Positions 1-6,778 of a stretch of DNA of 27,758 nucleotides are shown piece after piece. The translations under genes and the position numbers were made by a program. Each line of letters begins with the position of its first letter. The first letter of the stretch is position 1. Under the pieces are notes generated by a model. It had not been told where the DNA came from and made no database searches. It worked only from the letters and a program-made list of their open reading frames with translations. The DNA is from Microcaldota archaeon (lineage in GTDB: Archaea > Micrarchaeota > Micrarchaeia > Micrarchaeales > Micrarchaeaceae): NCBI GenBank assembly GCA_021793035.1, contig JAJYTM010000001.1, positions 1 to 27,758 of the forward strand. The letters are read 5' to 3'.

Positions 1-1600
1 TCTCGACCTTGTCAACAACGAAGTAGTTGAGCCTGCTATATGCCGAAGCGTTGACTGCAAGCGCGTATTTGTCGTCATAGCTGCATATGCCAGCAACCCT
101 GCCGAAGAATCCCGCATCTATCTTTTCGTGCAGGCCCTTCTCTATCCTGTCGTAAGCATTGCCCGAAAGCGCCAGCTGCTCCCTAACCCCCAGCTTTTCA
201 GCGTCAGCCTTCGACCTCTCCTCCACGAGAGCCTCTATATTCTTCTGCAGCGCCAGCACCTCCTTCATTATCCTTCCTTTTTCTGAATTGCTGGATTCGA
301 GCTCCTTCCTCTTTGCATCAATGAGCTTTGCGAACTCCCTGAGCTTCGCTTCTGCGTTCCCCTCATCATGCTCCAGTCCATCAACCGACTTGCTTATCCT
401 ATCGATATCGGCATTGAGCAATGCCTTCTTGTTGCTCAGCTCGGATATCATGCCTGCATACGAATTCAGCCTTTCCGCCGATGCCTTGTACTCTGAAGAT
501 ATGGTCTCAGAATCGTCAGCGCCTTCGCCCTGCGCCGCAGGCACCTGCATATCCAGTTCTGATGCCTTCGCTTCGCTCTCTTTGATGCTGGATTCGTCCT
601 CCTTGAGCTTTTCCTCTATGCTGGATGCATCTGCAGCTAGCTGCCTGCCCCTCTCGCCGAGCTCCTTCACGCTTTTCTCTATGGTGCCGAGCTCGGAGCC
701 CCTGACTGCAATATCCCTGTTCAGCTGCTCAAGGAGCTTGTTGATGGAGCTTGCCCCTACGGAGCTCTCGTTTATCTTTTTCGACAGGGCATCCCTCTTT
801 TGCGAGAAATCCGATACGCTCACATCTATCTCCATCAGTCTCGCGCCAAGAGACTCCTTGCTCTTCCTGCCGGCTTCATAATCCCTTACCGCGCTGTTGT
901 ATGCGGCTAGCACCTCGTTCTCCCTGCGCGTCAGCAGCGAATAGTTCAGGCGCTTTGCCATGTCGCTAAGCTTCGCGTACTGCTCCGCCTGCTCCTTCTC
1001 CCTCTCTAGCTCCGCCATGAACCCGATGCGCTCGTTAAGGACCATCTGCGCCGCGCCGATTTTGGTCTCGACCTTGTCAAGCTCCTTCAGCGCAGCGTCC
1101 TTCTTGACATCGAACTCCTTTATGCCCGAAGCTATGTCTATGAGCTCCCTCCTCTCCCTTGCGTTCAAATCCAGGAGCTTTCCTATTTCGCCCTGCGTTA
1201 TTGTGTTGGTCTCGTTTATGTTGCTCTCCTTCTCGTTGAGGAACGATACGAGCTCCTGCCTTGTGACCCGCTTGCCGTTCAGCCTATAGACGATCTTGTT
1301 GTTCCTTATCGTGCGCAGCACCTCCGCAGGCATGTCCCCTCCGAGCACCGCCTTGACATATGTCGGGTGCATCTCCTTGTCCTTTTCATTGCCCCTGGTG
1401 TCATTTATGAGCTGCGTGACGTTCGTTGCCCTGAGCCTGCGCAGGGATTGTTCTCCGAGAACGAAAAGGAGCGCGTCGCATATATTCGACTTTCCAGAGC
1501 CGTTAGGGCCGGCGATGCAGTTGAAGCCCTGGCTGAACTGTATGTTCGCATGCTTGAAGGATTTGAAGTTGTGGATTACAAGCCTTTCAACGTGAAGCAT
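1..1600 (-). CDS. smc: Chromosome segregation ATPase SMC, N-terminal half (partial)
   Basis: Structural-maintenance-of-chromosomes ATPase that organises DNA as a coiled-coil dimer. The minus strand is open from an ATG at 1600 to the window edge (533 codons), so the second coiled coil and C-terminal head lie outside. The protein opens with MLHVERLVIHNFKSFK. A Walker A motif, GPNGSGKSN, lies near residues 31-39, followed by DALLFVLGEQS and an LRA segment typical of SMC. ERRELIDIASGIKEFD near residue 150-165 matches the SMC head-to-coil junction. A long charged coiled coil follows (about 170-495). The last ~35 residues (GRVAGICSYDDKYALAVNAS and on to a VVD) look like the start of the SMC hinge. 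A Zn-hook CxxC, expected in Rad50, is absent. It lies 61 bp downstream of the M50 protease gene in the same direction and may be co-transcribed or use its own AT-rich promoter near 1640-1660. Confidence 0.93.
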   Translation of the reverse strand, partial: MLHVERLVIHNFKSFKHANIQFSQGFNCIAGPNGSGKSNICDALLFVLGEQSLRRLRATNVTQLINDTRGNEKDKEMHPTYVKAVLGGDMPAEVLRTIRNNKIVYRLNGKRVTRQELVSFLNEKESNINETNTITQGEIGKLLDLNARERRELIDIASGIKEFDVKKDAALKELDKVETKIGAAQMVLNERIGFMAELEREKEQAEQYAKLSDMAKRLNYSLLTRRENEVLAAYNSAVRDYEAGRKSKESLGARLMEIDVSVSDFSQKRDALSKKINESSVGASSINKLLEQLNRDIAVRGSELGTIEKSVKELGERGRQLAADASSIEEKLKEDESSIKESEAKASELDMQVPAAQGEGADDSETISSEYKASAERLNSYAGMISELSNKKALLNADIDRISKSVDGLEHDEGNAEAKLREFAKLIDAKRKELESSNSEKGRIMKEVLALQKNIEALVEERSKADAEKLGVREQLALSGNAYDRIEKGLHEKIDAGFFGRVAGICSYDDKYALAVNASAYSRLNYFVVDKVE

Positions 1601-1615
1601 CTATACACCAGGTCG

Positions 1616-1638
1616 CCTAATCGCCTAAAATGATTAGG
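1616..1638. promoter_or_regulatory. Inverted repeat upstream of smc
   Basis: A perfect 7-bp inverted repeat, CCTAATC (1616-1622) and GATTAGG (1632-1638), has a 9-nt spacer. It lies just upstream of the smc start and downstream of an AT-rich stretch that could hold the smc TATA box. It could be an operator or an mRNA leader hairpin. The role is inferred. Confidence 0.35.
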
Positions 1639-1661
1639 TATGGAAATATTATTAATAGCAT

Positions 1662-2768
1662 TTAAGCCTTTTCAGGCGCGTTCTTCTTGGCGTTCGGATT
1701 GTTCTTTGCCATCCTGAGCGCTATCACATACTCCAGGTGCTGCCCCAGTACAATTCCTACAAACTTGCCCCTCTTCTTTACTGCAAGCAGACCAATGTTC
1801 TCGGTAGCCATCATCTCGAGCGCCTTTGACAGCTTCGCGTTCCAGTCTACCGATGGCAGGGGCACGCTGGCCTCGTACGCGGTTGTGCTCGGCAGCTTGC
1901 CGAACGCGCCCTGCGGCTGCAGCTTTGTGACCAGCCTTATGCTGCCGCCGTCCTTTATGATTATTATGTGCGTGCGCTCCCGCATCATTATCTTGTACAG
2001 CTGCTCCATTGACGCATTCTTCTCGACTGCTGCGTAATTGCTGCTCATCACGTCCTTTACGTGCAAGTCAGATGTGTACTCCTTCATGTATGCGTTCTGC
2101 ATCTCGGCCTTCGCGCCTCCGTACAGGTACATCGCTATAAGGACGTCCCAGAACACAATGAACTCCTTCTCGAACAGGGAGTAGTTCACAAGCGCGGCCG
2201 CATATATTATTGTGCCGACTATGAGCAGCACCACGACTACGTTGCTCGCCTTTACCGTTATCTGCGTGGCCCTCAGGTAGCTGCGCTTCCTCTGCAGATA
2301 GCTCCTGAAAACCCTTCCACCGTCAAGCGGGAATCCCGGTATGAAGTTGAATGCGCCGAGAAGTATGTTGATGAGGAACAGGAACTGGACCAGCTGCTTC
2401 ACTATGCCCGCAGGTATGTACACGACCATTACGCCGAATACAAATCCCAGGAACATGCTCATCAGCGGGCCTACTACGGATATCCTGTACTCGAGCTCTG
2501 GCGCTATGTCATCGGTATCCATGACGGAGGCGCCGCCTATCGGCAGCAGGACTATCTTCTTTATGTTTATGCCGTTCCTCTTCGCGGTTATCGAATGCGC
2601 GAGCTCGTGTATGAATACGCATACGAACAAAAGCACTATCACTAGGAACAAGTATATCAGCGCCGGAGTAACGGCTAGTAGGAACAGCCCGAGCAGGAGC
2701 AGCACTACGAATGTCCAGTGCAGCTGCACCTTGATGCCGAATACATTCCCAATATACGGTGAATCCAT
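1662..2768 (-). CDS. Site-2-protease-like M50 metallopeptidase with C-terminal CBS pair
   Basis: Integral-membrane zinc metalloprotease of family M50 (S2P/SpoIVFB type), which cleaves substrates inside the membrane. Counting from the longest start at 2792, the zinc motif HELAH is at residues 62-66, inside a hydrophobic helix, and the second motif NFIPGFPLDGG is at 149-159, giving the third zinc ligand Asp. About five to six membrane segments fill residues 24-240. The C-terminal ~130 residues, beginning near LHVKDVMSSNYAAVEKNAS, look like a CBS-domain pair, a common regulatory module in this family. I prefer the ATG at 2768 (368 aa) because GAGGT lies just upstream of it; the ATG at 2792 adds eight residues. 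It is divergent from the phosphoesterase gene, with a shared AT-rich promoter region. Substrate unknown. Confidence 0.9.
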   Translation of the reverse strand: MDSPYIGNVFGIKVQLHWTFVVLLLLGLFLLAVTPALIYLFLVIVLLFVCVFIHELAHSITAKRNGINIKKIVLLPIGGASVMDTDDIAPELEYRISVVGPLMSMFLGFVFGVMVVYIPAGIVKQLVQFLFLINILLGAFNFIPGFPLDGGRVFRSYLQRKRSYLRATQITVKASNVVVVLLIVGTIIYAAALVNYSLFEKEFIVFWDVLIAMYLYGGAKAEMQNAYMKEYTSDLHVKDVMSSNYAAVEKNASMEQLYKIMMRERTHIIIIKDGGSIRLVTKLQPQGAFGKLPSTTAYEASVPLPSVDWNAKLSKALEMMATENIGLLAVKKRGKFVGIVLGQHLEYVIALRMAKNNPNAKKNAPEKA

Positions 2769-2830
2769 GCTACCTCTATAGTATTGCAGCATAAAAGACT
2801 AAAAGTATAGCGGGGCATTTGTGCAGCGAC

Positions 2831-2840
2831 ATAAAAGATT
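2831..2840 (+). promoter_or_regulatory. TATA-like box for the metallophosphoesterase gene
   Basis: ATAAAAGATT lies about 30 bp upstream of the GTG start at 2867. The usual 25-27 bp spacing puts transcription start within a few bases of that codon, so the mRNA may be nearly leaderless. Inferred from spacing only. Confidence 0.45.
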
Positions 2841-2866
2841 ATTAATGCAGAACGTTCATTATCAAT

Positions 2867-3619
2867 GTGAAAGACATAAAGTTCGTATACGAGCACCCTG
2901 CCGCAATCATACATGCCAACGGCCGGGACCGGCTTGTCATAGGCGACCTGCACATCGGCGCCGAGAAGAAGCTTATAGACAAAGGAGTTAAGCTATACAA
3001 CGCGACCAGCATAATGGCAAAGGAGATAGTCTCAATAGCTTCTGAATTTGACATCGGCGAGATAATAATGCTCGGGGACATAAAGGACAGCATAATGCAC
3101 CCCGAGCACGGCGAGCTCATGAGCATAAAAGGATTCTTCAACGCCCTTGAAGGGTATAAAGTAAAGATGGTCAGGGGCAACCACGATGCGTACATAGGTG
3201 AGATAACGGGAATCGAACCTGTCGACGAACTGCTCATAGGGAGGTTCGCACTGCTGCACGGGAACAGGTGGCCCACGGAGCCTGCCATGCGGAAAAGCTA
3301 CATAATGACAGCGCACAACCACATATCGGTGTCGTTCAAGGACAAGCGAGGCGGATACTACCAATACAAGGCATGGATGATAGCAAAGCTGAACCCAGAG
3401 GAAGCGGCAAAGCGCTACGAGCGCTTCAACAGGAACGCGAAGCTGGTCATGATGCCTGCGTTCAACGAGCTCATAATGGGCATGCCGATAAGCAGGCATG
3501 ACAGCGACAACATCAACCCGCTGGTGCGCAACAAAATCTTCGACTATGCAGGCGGCACCGTATACAATCTCGCGGGAGAGAACCTGGGCAGGCTAAGCAA
3601 AATAAGCGAACCAGTCTAA
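2867..3619 (+). CDS. Calcineurin-like metallophosphoesterase (archaeal SbcD-related family)
   Basis: Predicted two-metal phosphoesterase of 250 aa. All the usual metal-site motifs are present in order: GDLHIG at 26-31, GDIKD at 70-74, GNHD at 104-107, a His in LLHGN near 131 and AHNH at 149-152. The architecture fits the small archaeal phosphoesterase family related to SbcD/Mre11 but lacking their DNA-binding domains; the substrate cannot be told from sequence. The start is GTG at 2867, since the overlapping ATG at 2865 runs straight into TGA. The stop codon region overlaps the convergent rpoK stop by 4 bp, so the two transcripts must overlap at their 3' ends. Confidence 0.88.
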   Translation: MKDIKFVYEHPAAIIHANGRDRLVIGDLHIGAEKKLIDKGVKLYNATSIMAKEIVSIASEFDIGEIIMLGDIKDSIMHPEHGELMSIKGFFNALEGYKVKMVRGNHDAYIGEITGIEPVDELLIGRFALLHGNRWPTEPAMRKSYIMTAHNHISVSFKDKRGGYYQYKAWMIAKLNPEEAAKRYERFNRNAKLVMMPAFNELIMGMPISRHDSDNINPLVRNKIFDYAGGTVYNLAGENLGRLSKISEPV

Positions 3620-3816
3620 TTCGTGCCCTCCGCTCTCAATATGGTTATCGGTATCACGCCCTTGCCGAATTCAAGCTCGGCGAGCATTACCGGATCAACT
3701 ACTCCCTCTGGCACCTTTATGAGCGGCGGTGCGCCGTATGCCAGCTCAAGGGCCCTCGCACCGACAATCCTGGCCTTTTCGTACTTTGTATAGCTTTCTT
3801 CCATAGGGATCATCAT
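3616..3816 (-). CDS. rpoK: DNA-directed RNA polymerase subunit K (Rpb6/omega homologue)
   Basis: Small RNA polymerase subunit that helps assemble and stabilise the archaeal enzyme. At 66 aa it has the normal RpoK size. YTKYEKARIVGARALELAYG followed by APPL and the C-terminal GVIPITILR match the family signature closely. The ATG at 3816 overlaps the TGA of the upstream geranylgeranyl reductase gene as ATGA, implying translational coupling. A second in-frame ATG four codons later is preceded by GATGATC, close to the archaeal ribosome binding consensus, and may be the true start (62 aa). The 3' end overlaps the convergent phosphoesterase stop by 4 bp. Confidence 0.93.
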   Translation of the reverse strand: MMIPMEESYTKYEKARIVGARALELAYGAPPLIKVPEGVVDPVMLAELEFGKGVIPITILRAEGTN

Positions 3817-5258
3817 ATAGGGTTTGGCTTAAATCTTTCCTTGACTTCGTGCATCTCTTTCTTTACGCGCTCCTTCCAAGCGTCGAATTCTTTTGGCGAA
3901 GCGGGATAATTGCCGTAAAGTGCGCTGAACTCCTTCATCTTGTTTATTACGAACAGAAGGTTCGAGAACGCAGATATATTCCTGGCGCCCTTAAGTGCGA
4001 ATTTGAACTTCGAAACCATGCTAAGCTCCGGCGTCTTGCCGTAGCTGATGCTCTCAGCCTCCTTCGACGTAAGGAAATTCTTCATCCCGTAGTTTATTAT
4101 ATCATCGTTGAGCGACTGCAGGTATATCCTGAATACTTCGAGCCCTGCGGTCTTGTTACCATATTCCTTGTTGAATTCAACATTGTACCTCCACAGGCCA
4201 TTGACGCTGACATCCCCCGCCTCTATTGCTTCTGCGGCGTTCTTGCCTGCAAGTATGCCCGCCACCAGGGCTGGCCCTATCCCTCCAGCGCTTATCGGGT
4301 TAGGCATAGCCATGCTGTCCCCGGCACCCATATAGCCGTTGAAGACCAGGCTTTCCATCTGCCTCCTCACCGCTACCGACCAGTATCCCTTCCCATTGTT
4401 GAAGTCGTTGTCCAGCACCGGGTTCTTTATCACTGGATTTGACCTCACATATTCATCCATAAGCGTGTGCAGGGTATCGTTCTTGCCGAGTTTCTCATTC
4501 CTTATGTCAAGGCTGCGCTTCTGCACACCGATGCCTATATTGACCCGCTTGCCGTTCTTAGGGAATACCCACCCATAGCCTCCTGGTGCCATCCTCTGGT
4601 TCAGGTGTATGAGTGCATTGTCCGGATCATAGTAATTCTTGTCCTCGTGGTCCACTTCGAATGAGTATATGTACCTGCCGGTGGATTCAACGTCATCGAT
4701 GTCTATCATCTTATCTACGAAATTGTTCTCAGGCAGCCTCCTCCTCAATGTAGTTGCTATGCCAAGCGCATCTATGACAATCCTGGCCCTGAACTCCTTG
4801 TGCTCTTTCTTGCTGTCCTTGCCGAATACACCTACAACGAAATTGTCCTCTATTACGGGCCCCTCTACCTCAAACTCCTGCACATATTCGGCCCCGCTTC
4901 TTATCGCCATGTCGAGGAGCTTCTGCTCGAACAATGGCCTGTTGAGCACATAACCCTTACCCTCAAAAAGGAAACGCGATTCAAGGTCAGGCGAGAGGGC
5001 GTATACACCATCAACCTTCTTGTCCAGCTCAGGATAGTCAAAGTCCATATCTATGTAAGATTTTATGAACTGCAGGTGCCCATCGGCAACGGCATCGCCG
5101 CATACCCAGCCCCAATTGGTCTTCTTGCCCGCTTCTTCCTTCCTGTTCCTGTCCAAAAGCAGTACACGTAGACCCTTGCGTGCAGCCATGGTTGCCGCTA
5201 ACGATCCAGACATGCCGGAACCTGCCACTATTATATCATATGGTTTGTTATCTGCCAT
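3813..5258 (-). CDS. Geranylgeranyl reductase family FAD-dependent oxidoreductase
   Basis: Flavoprotein that saturates the geranylgeranyl chains of archaeal ether lipids to phytanyl chains (digeranylgeranylglycerophospholipid reductase type). The N-terminus has the dinucleotide-binding GSGMSG at about residues 13-18, followed by an acidic residue (LLLDRNRK) at the end of strand 2. GGYGWVFPKNGKRVNIGIG matches the family's PxGYxWxFP substrate/flavin motif, and GDSMAMPNPISAGGIGPAL is the second FAD-binding motif. Length is 481 aa from the ATG at 5258 (MADNKP); an ATG at 5267 would add three residues. GAGTG lies upstream of 5258. The family usually runs 390-460 aa, so the C-terminal part is slightly extended. 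It is coupled to rpoK through an ATGA overlap. Related reductases act on chlorophyll or menaquinone precursors; the archaeal lipid role is inferred from context. Confidence 0.88.
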   Translation of the reverse strand: MADNKPYDIIVAGSGMSGSLAATMAARKGLRVLLLDRNRKEEAGKKTNWGWVCGDAVADGHLQFIKSYIDMDFDYPELDKKVDGVYALSPDLESRFLFEGKGYVLNRPLFEQKLLDMAIRSGAEYVQEFEVEGPVIEDNFVVGVFGKDSKKEHKEFRARIVIDALGIATTLRRRLPENNFVDKMIDIDDVESTGRYIYSFEVDHEDKNYYDPDNALIHLNQRMAPGGYGWVFPKNGKRVNIGIGVQKRSLDIRNEKLGKNDTLHTLMDEYVRSNPVIKNPVLDNDFNNGKGYWSVAVRRQMESLVFNGYMGAGDSMAMPNPISAGGIGPALVAGILAGKNAAEAIEAGDVSVNGLWRYNVEFNKEYGNKTAGLEVFRIYLQSLNDDIINYGMKNFLTSKEAESISYGKTPELSMVSKFKFALKGARNISAFSNLLFVINKMKEFSALYGNYPASPKEFDAWKERVKKEMHEVKERFKPNPI

Positions 5259-5304
5259 AATATGCACTCACTTTGCCTGATTGAAAAGCGAATAAAGCAA
5301 CAAA

Positions 5305-5338
5305 GCAATATAAGTAAGAAACATTAAATATTTATTTC
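5305..5338 (-). promoter_or_regulatory. AT-rich promoter region for the geranylgeranyl reductase-rpoK transcript
   Basis: Between tRNA-Leu and the reductase gene the minus strand carries two TATA-like stretches, the complement of GCAATATAAG (5305-5314) and the AAATATTTAAT-like segment complementary to 5322-5338. The nearer one would place transcription start near 5284, about 25 bp before the ATG. The region also follows the tRNA 3' end. Confidence 0.4.
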
Positions 5339-5365
5339 TGTGGCTGTGCAACGCAGTAGATGATG

Positions 5366-5468
5366 TGCGGGGGGTGAGATTCGGACTCACGAAGGTGCTA
5401 GACCACAGGATCTTAAGTCCTGCGCATTTTTCCGTGGCCTGAGCCAAACCAGACTTTGCTACCCCCGC
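5366..5468 (-). tRNA. tRNA-Leu(UAA), with a 16-19 nt intron-like insertion
   Basis: The minus strand folds as a class II tRNA. Acceptor strands GCGGGGG and CCCCCGC pair perfectly, and the discriminator base is A. The anticodon arm is CAGGA-CTTAAGA-TCCTG with anticodon UAA. A variable arm stem GGT/ACC and a T arm GTGAG-TCCGAAT-CTCAC follow. The segment between base 9 and the anticodon arm is too long by 16-19 nt. If the D stem is GCA/TGC with G26 before the anticodon arm, the D loop is 30 nt long. If instead TGGC is the D-stem 3' strand, a 19-nt insertion lies just 5' of the anticodon stem. Removing 16 nt gives 87 nt, normal for tRNA-Leu. CCA is not encoded. The gene begins 8 bp after the PAC2 stop codon. 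Confidence 0.9.
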
Positions 5469-5476
5469 CCATATGT

Positions 5477-6214
5477 TCATGCATACATCGACGGGCCTGT
5501 CGAAGGCTGCGCCTCTATGTCGTGCGGCGACTGCTTGCTCTTCTCGAGCAGGTCGCGTATCCTGGCCTCAACCTCCTTGGCCTCTTTGTCGAGCTCGCCC
5601 ACATCTATGTCTATGTCGAGTATCTTGTTTATCTTCTCAATCGCTAGCTCTGCATACCTGGGGTCTATCATCTCCGGGTTGACCTGCACCAGCAGGTTTA
5701 TGTCGCTGGTGCTGTCTATGGCGGCCCTCATAATCAGGCATGCACTTATGCCCGTAGCAACTCCCTCGCCTATCTTCTTAATGCCCGCAGCATCAAGAGT
5801 TTTGCTGAGCTTCGGCAATGACACTATGCCGAACACCGAATCGCCATCGGGCTTTTCTACCGGTACTCCGCTGAGCGATATGGTCATTGAGAACTTGTTC
5901 TTCTTTATGAACTCATTGAGCGAGTCCGCTATATGGTATATCGAAGCTTCCTTGTTGGGGCTGGTCTCGGCGAACAGCGCCGCCATCTTGTATTTCTTGG
6001 AATAATAGAGCCTGACTGGCGGCAGCGGCATATCGTTGTGTATGGATACCAGCGGCGGCAGCAGCTCGCTGTCCACATATCCAACGTAATCCATCGAGAG
6101 CTTGTTCACGATGTAGCTTATGGCCATAGGCCCTACGAGACCTGCCCCTGGGAACCCTTCTATAAATGTGCAACCGCTAAAGTCTATCTGCTTCAAAAGC
6201 TTTATCTCTACCAT
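5477..6214 (-). CDS. PAC2 family protein (proteasome assembly chaperone-like)
   Basis: Protein of 245 aa related to the PAC2 proteasome assembly chaperones and archaeal PbaA/PbaB-type proteins (COG2047/COG1938 group). The family signature near the N-terminus is clear: FIEGFPGAGLVGPMAISYIV at residues 18-37, followed by alternating strands and helices and ending in a charged helix (AKEVEARIRDLLEKSK). A role in proteasome or ATPase-complex assembly is known for some relatives and only inferred here. I chose the ATG at 6214; the in-frame TTG at 6223 is upstream. A TATA-like box at 6241-6250 would start transcription close to 6221, giving a very short leader. tRNA-Leu lies 8 bp downstream on the same strand and may be read from the same transcript. 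Confidence 0.85.
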   Translation of the reverse strand: MVEIKLLKQIDFSGCTFIEGFPGAGLVGPMAISYIVNKLSMDYVGYVDSELLPPLVSIHNDMPLPPVRLYYSKKYKMAALFAETSPNKEASIYHIADSLNEFIKKNKFSMTISLSGVPVEKPDGDSVFGIVSLPKLSKTLDAAGIKKIGEGVATGISACLIMRAAIDSTSDINLLVQVNPEMIDPRYAELAIEKINKILDIDIDVGELDKEAKEVEARIRDLLEKSKQSPHDIEAQPSTGPSMYA

Positions 6215-6240
6215 ATATATCAATAGTTCTGCTGATAGAA

Positions 6241-6250
6241 CATATAAAAA
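6241..6250 (-). promoter_or_regulatory. TATA-like box for the PAC2 gene
   Basis: CATATAAAAA on the plus strand reads TTTTTATATG on the minus strand, about 30 bp before the ATG at 6214. Spacing suggests a near-leaderless mRNA. Confidence 0.45.
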
Positions 6251-6332
6251 ATGTAGCTAAAATAATCAGTTACTGGCAGCAACGTGAGCGTTTCTCTGCG
6301 CGTTATTGCTAAATCGGAACATATTTATATCT

Positions 6333-6353
6333 CATAAAAGTGCGGTTTTTATG
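6333..6353. promoter_or_regulatory. Inverted repeat in the divergent intergenic region
   Basis: A perfect 7-bp inverted repeat, CATAAAA (6333-6339) and TTTTATG (6347-6353), with a 7-nt spacer, sits between the divergent PAC2 and small-basic-protein genes. It is close to TATA-like sequence at 6320-6331. It could be an operator; no direct evidence. Confidence 0.3.
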
Positions 6354-6371
6354 ACGATAGACGACGATACT

Positions 6372-6396
6372 TATTTAAATCTATATTATTTATAAG
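6372..6396 (+). promoter_or_regulatory. Strong AT-rich promoter of the small basic protein gene
   Basis: TATTTAAAT at 6372-6380 is a near-consensus archaeal TATA box. It would place transcription start near 6402, just ahead of GTGAT (6403-6407), a ribosome binding site 3 nt before the ATG at 6411. A second AT-rich stretch (CTATATTATTTATAAG, 6381-6396) follows. Confidence 0.55.
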
Positions 6397-6410
6397 ATAA
6401 ATGTGATTAA

Positions 6411-6635
6411 ATGGCTGAAAGAGTAGGAAGCGAAGCAATAGAGAGAGAAGACGGCTACCTCTATTATCTTGGGAAGGATGGATACGCTTGGAGAACCCCT
6501 ATGAAGTCCAACAAGCGCGGAAGGAAGCAGAAGGTTGGATCTGAGAAGATACAGAGGGCTGACGGATACCTGTACTTCATAGACAAGAAGGGCTACATAG
6601 CAAGGACCAAGATGAACAGGAGGGGAAGGAGGTAA
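6411..6635 (+). CDS. Small basic protein made of two tandem repeats (unknown function)
   Basis: A 74-aa, strongly basic protein built from two copies of one ~35-residue unit. Repeat 1 spans residues 5-39 and repeat 2 spans 42-74, with an offset of 37. Each starts VGSE-I-R, continues with DGYLYYL/DGYLYFI and K-GY, and ends in an Arg/Lys-rich tail (SNKRGRK; MNRRGRR). There is no signal peptide, membrane segment or cysteine. I do not recognise a named family with certainty. The aromatic GYLYY core and basic tails suggest a nucleic-acid-binding protein (chromatin or RNA), which is inference. A strong TATA box, good ribosome binding site and dedicated T-rich terminator suggest a monocistronic, highly expressed gene. 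Confidence 0.85.
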   Translation: MAERVGSEAIEREDGYLYYLGKDGYAWRTPMKSNKRGRKQKVGSEKIQRADGYLYFIDKKGYIARTKMNRRGRR

Positions 6636-6640
6636 ATAAC

Positions 6641-6686
6641 TCTTTTTGTTTAAATCTTTTTCTTTAATCTTTTTCTGTTTTTTTCT
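6641..6686 (+). terminator. Oligo-T archaeal terminator
   Basis: Directly after the stop codon of the small basic protein gene comes a pyrimidine tract with four T runs: CTTTTTG, CTTTTTC, CTTTTTC and a final run of seven T. Archaeal RNA polymerase terminates at such oligo-T tracts without a hairpin. This is the clearest terminator in the window. Confidence 0.7.
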
Positions 6687-6734
6687 TGCGCGGCCAATGC
6701 GCGCTTTGTAAATGCATAAACACATCAAAAAGGC

Positions 6735-6745
6735 AAATTATAAAT
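6735..6745 (+). promoter_or_regulatory. TATA-like box for the HemK/Mtq2-like gene
   Basis: AAATTATAAAT would place transcription start near 6766, about 13 bp before the preferred ATG at 6779. This supports the shorter start. Confidence 0.5.
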
Positions 6746-6778
6746 CCACACATGTACAAATATCATACCGGAGCTGCA

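Noticed and set aside
1..1600. Rad50 instead of SMC for the first gene
   Set aside because: The N-terminal motifs (FVLGEQS, LRA, ERRELIDIASGI) and the hinge-like end fit SMC, and no zinc-hook CxxC is present in the central region.
159..1633. Several plus-strand open frames (for example 159-881, 960-1289, 1296-1595)
   Set aside because: They are Ser/Leu-rich antisense shadows of the minus-strand smc gene, whose reading frame has clear ATPase motifs.
2061..2645. Long plus-strand frame of 194 codons opposite the M50 protease
   Set aside because: Tyr/His/Arg-rich composition typical of an antisense shadow, and the minus-strand protein has intact protease motifs.
5366..5468. Reading the tRNA as tRNA-Ser from a GGA triplet in the insertion
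   Set aside because: The discriminator is A and the perfect CAGGA-CTTAAGA-TCCTG arm has U33 and a purine at 37, as in tRNA-Leu(UAA).
6686..6778. 31-residue N-terminal extension of the HemK/Mtq2-like protein
   Set aside because: It lies across the predicted TATA box and upstream T-rich terminator; the ATG at 6779 has a proper ribosome binding site and fits the family start.
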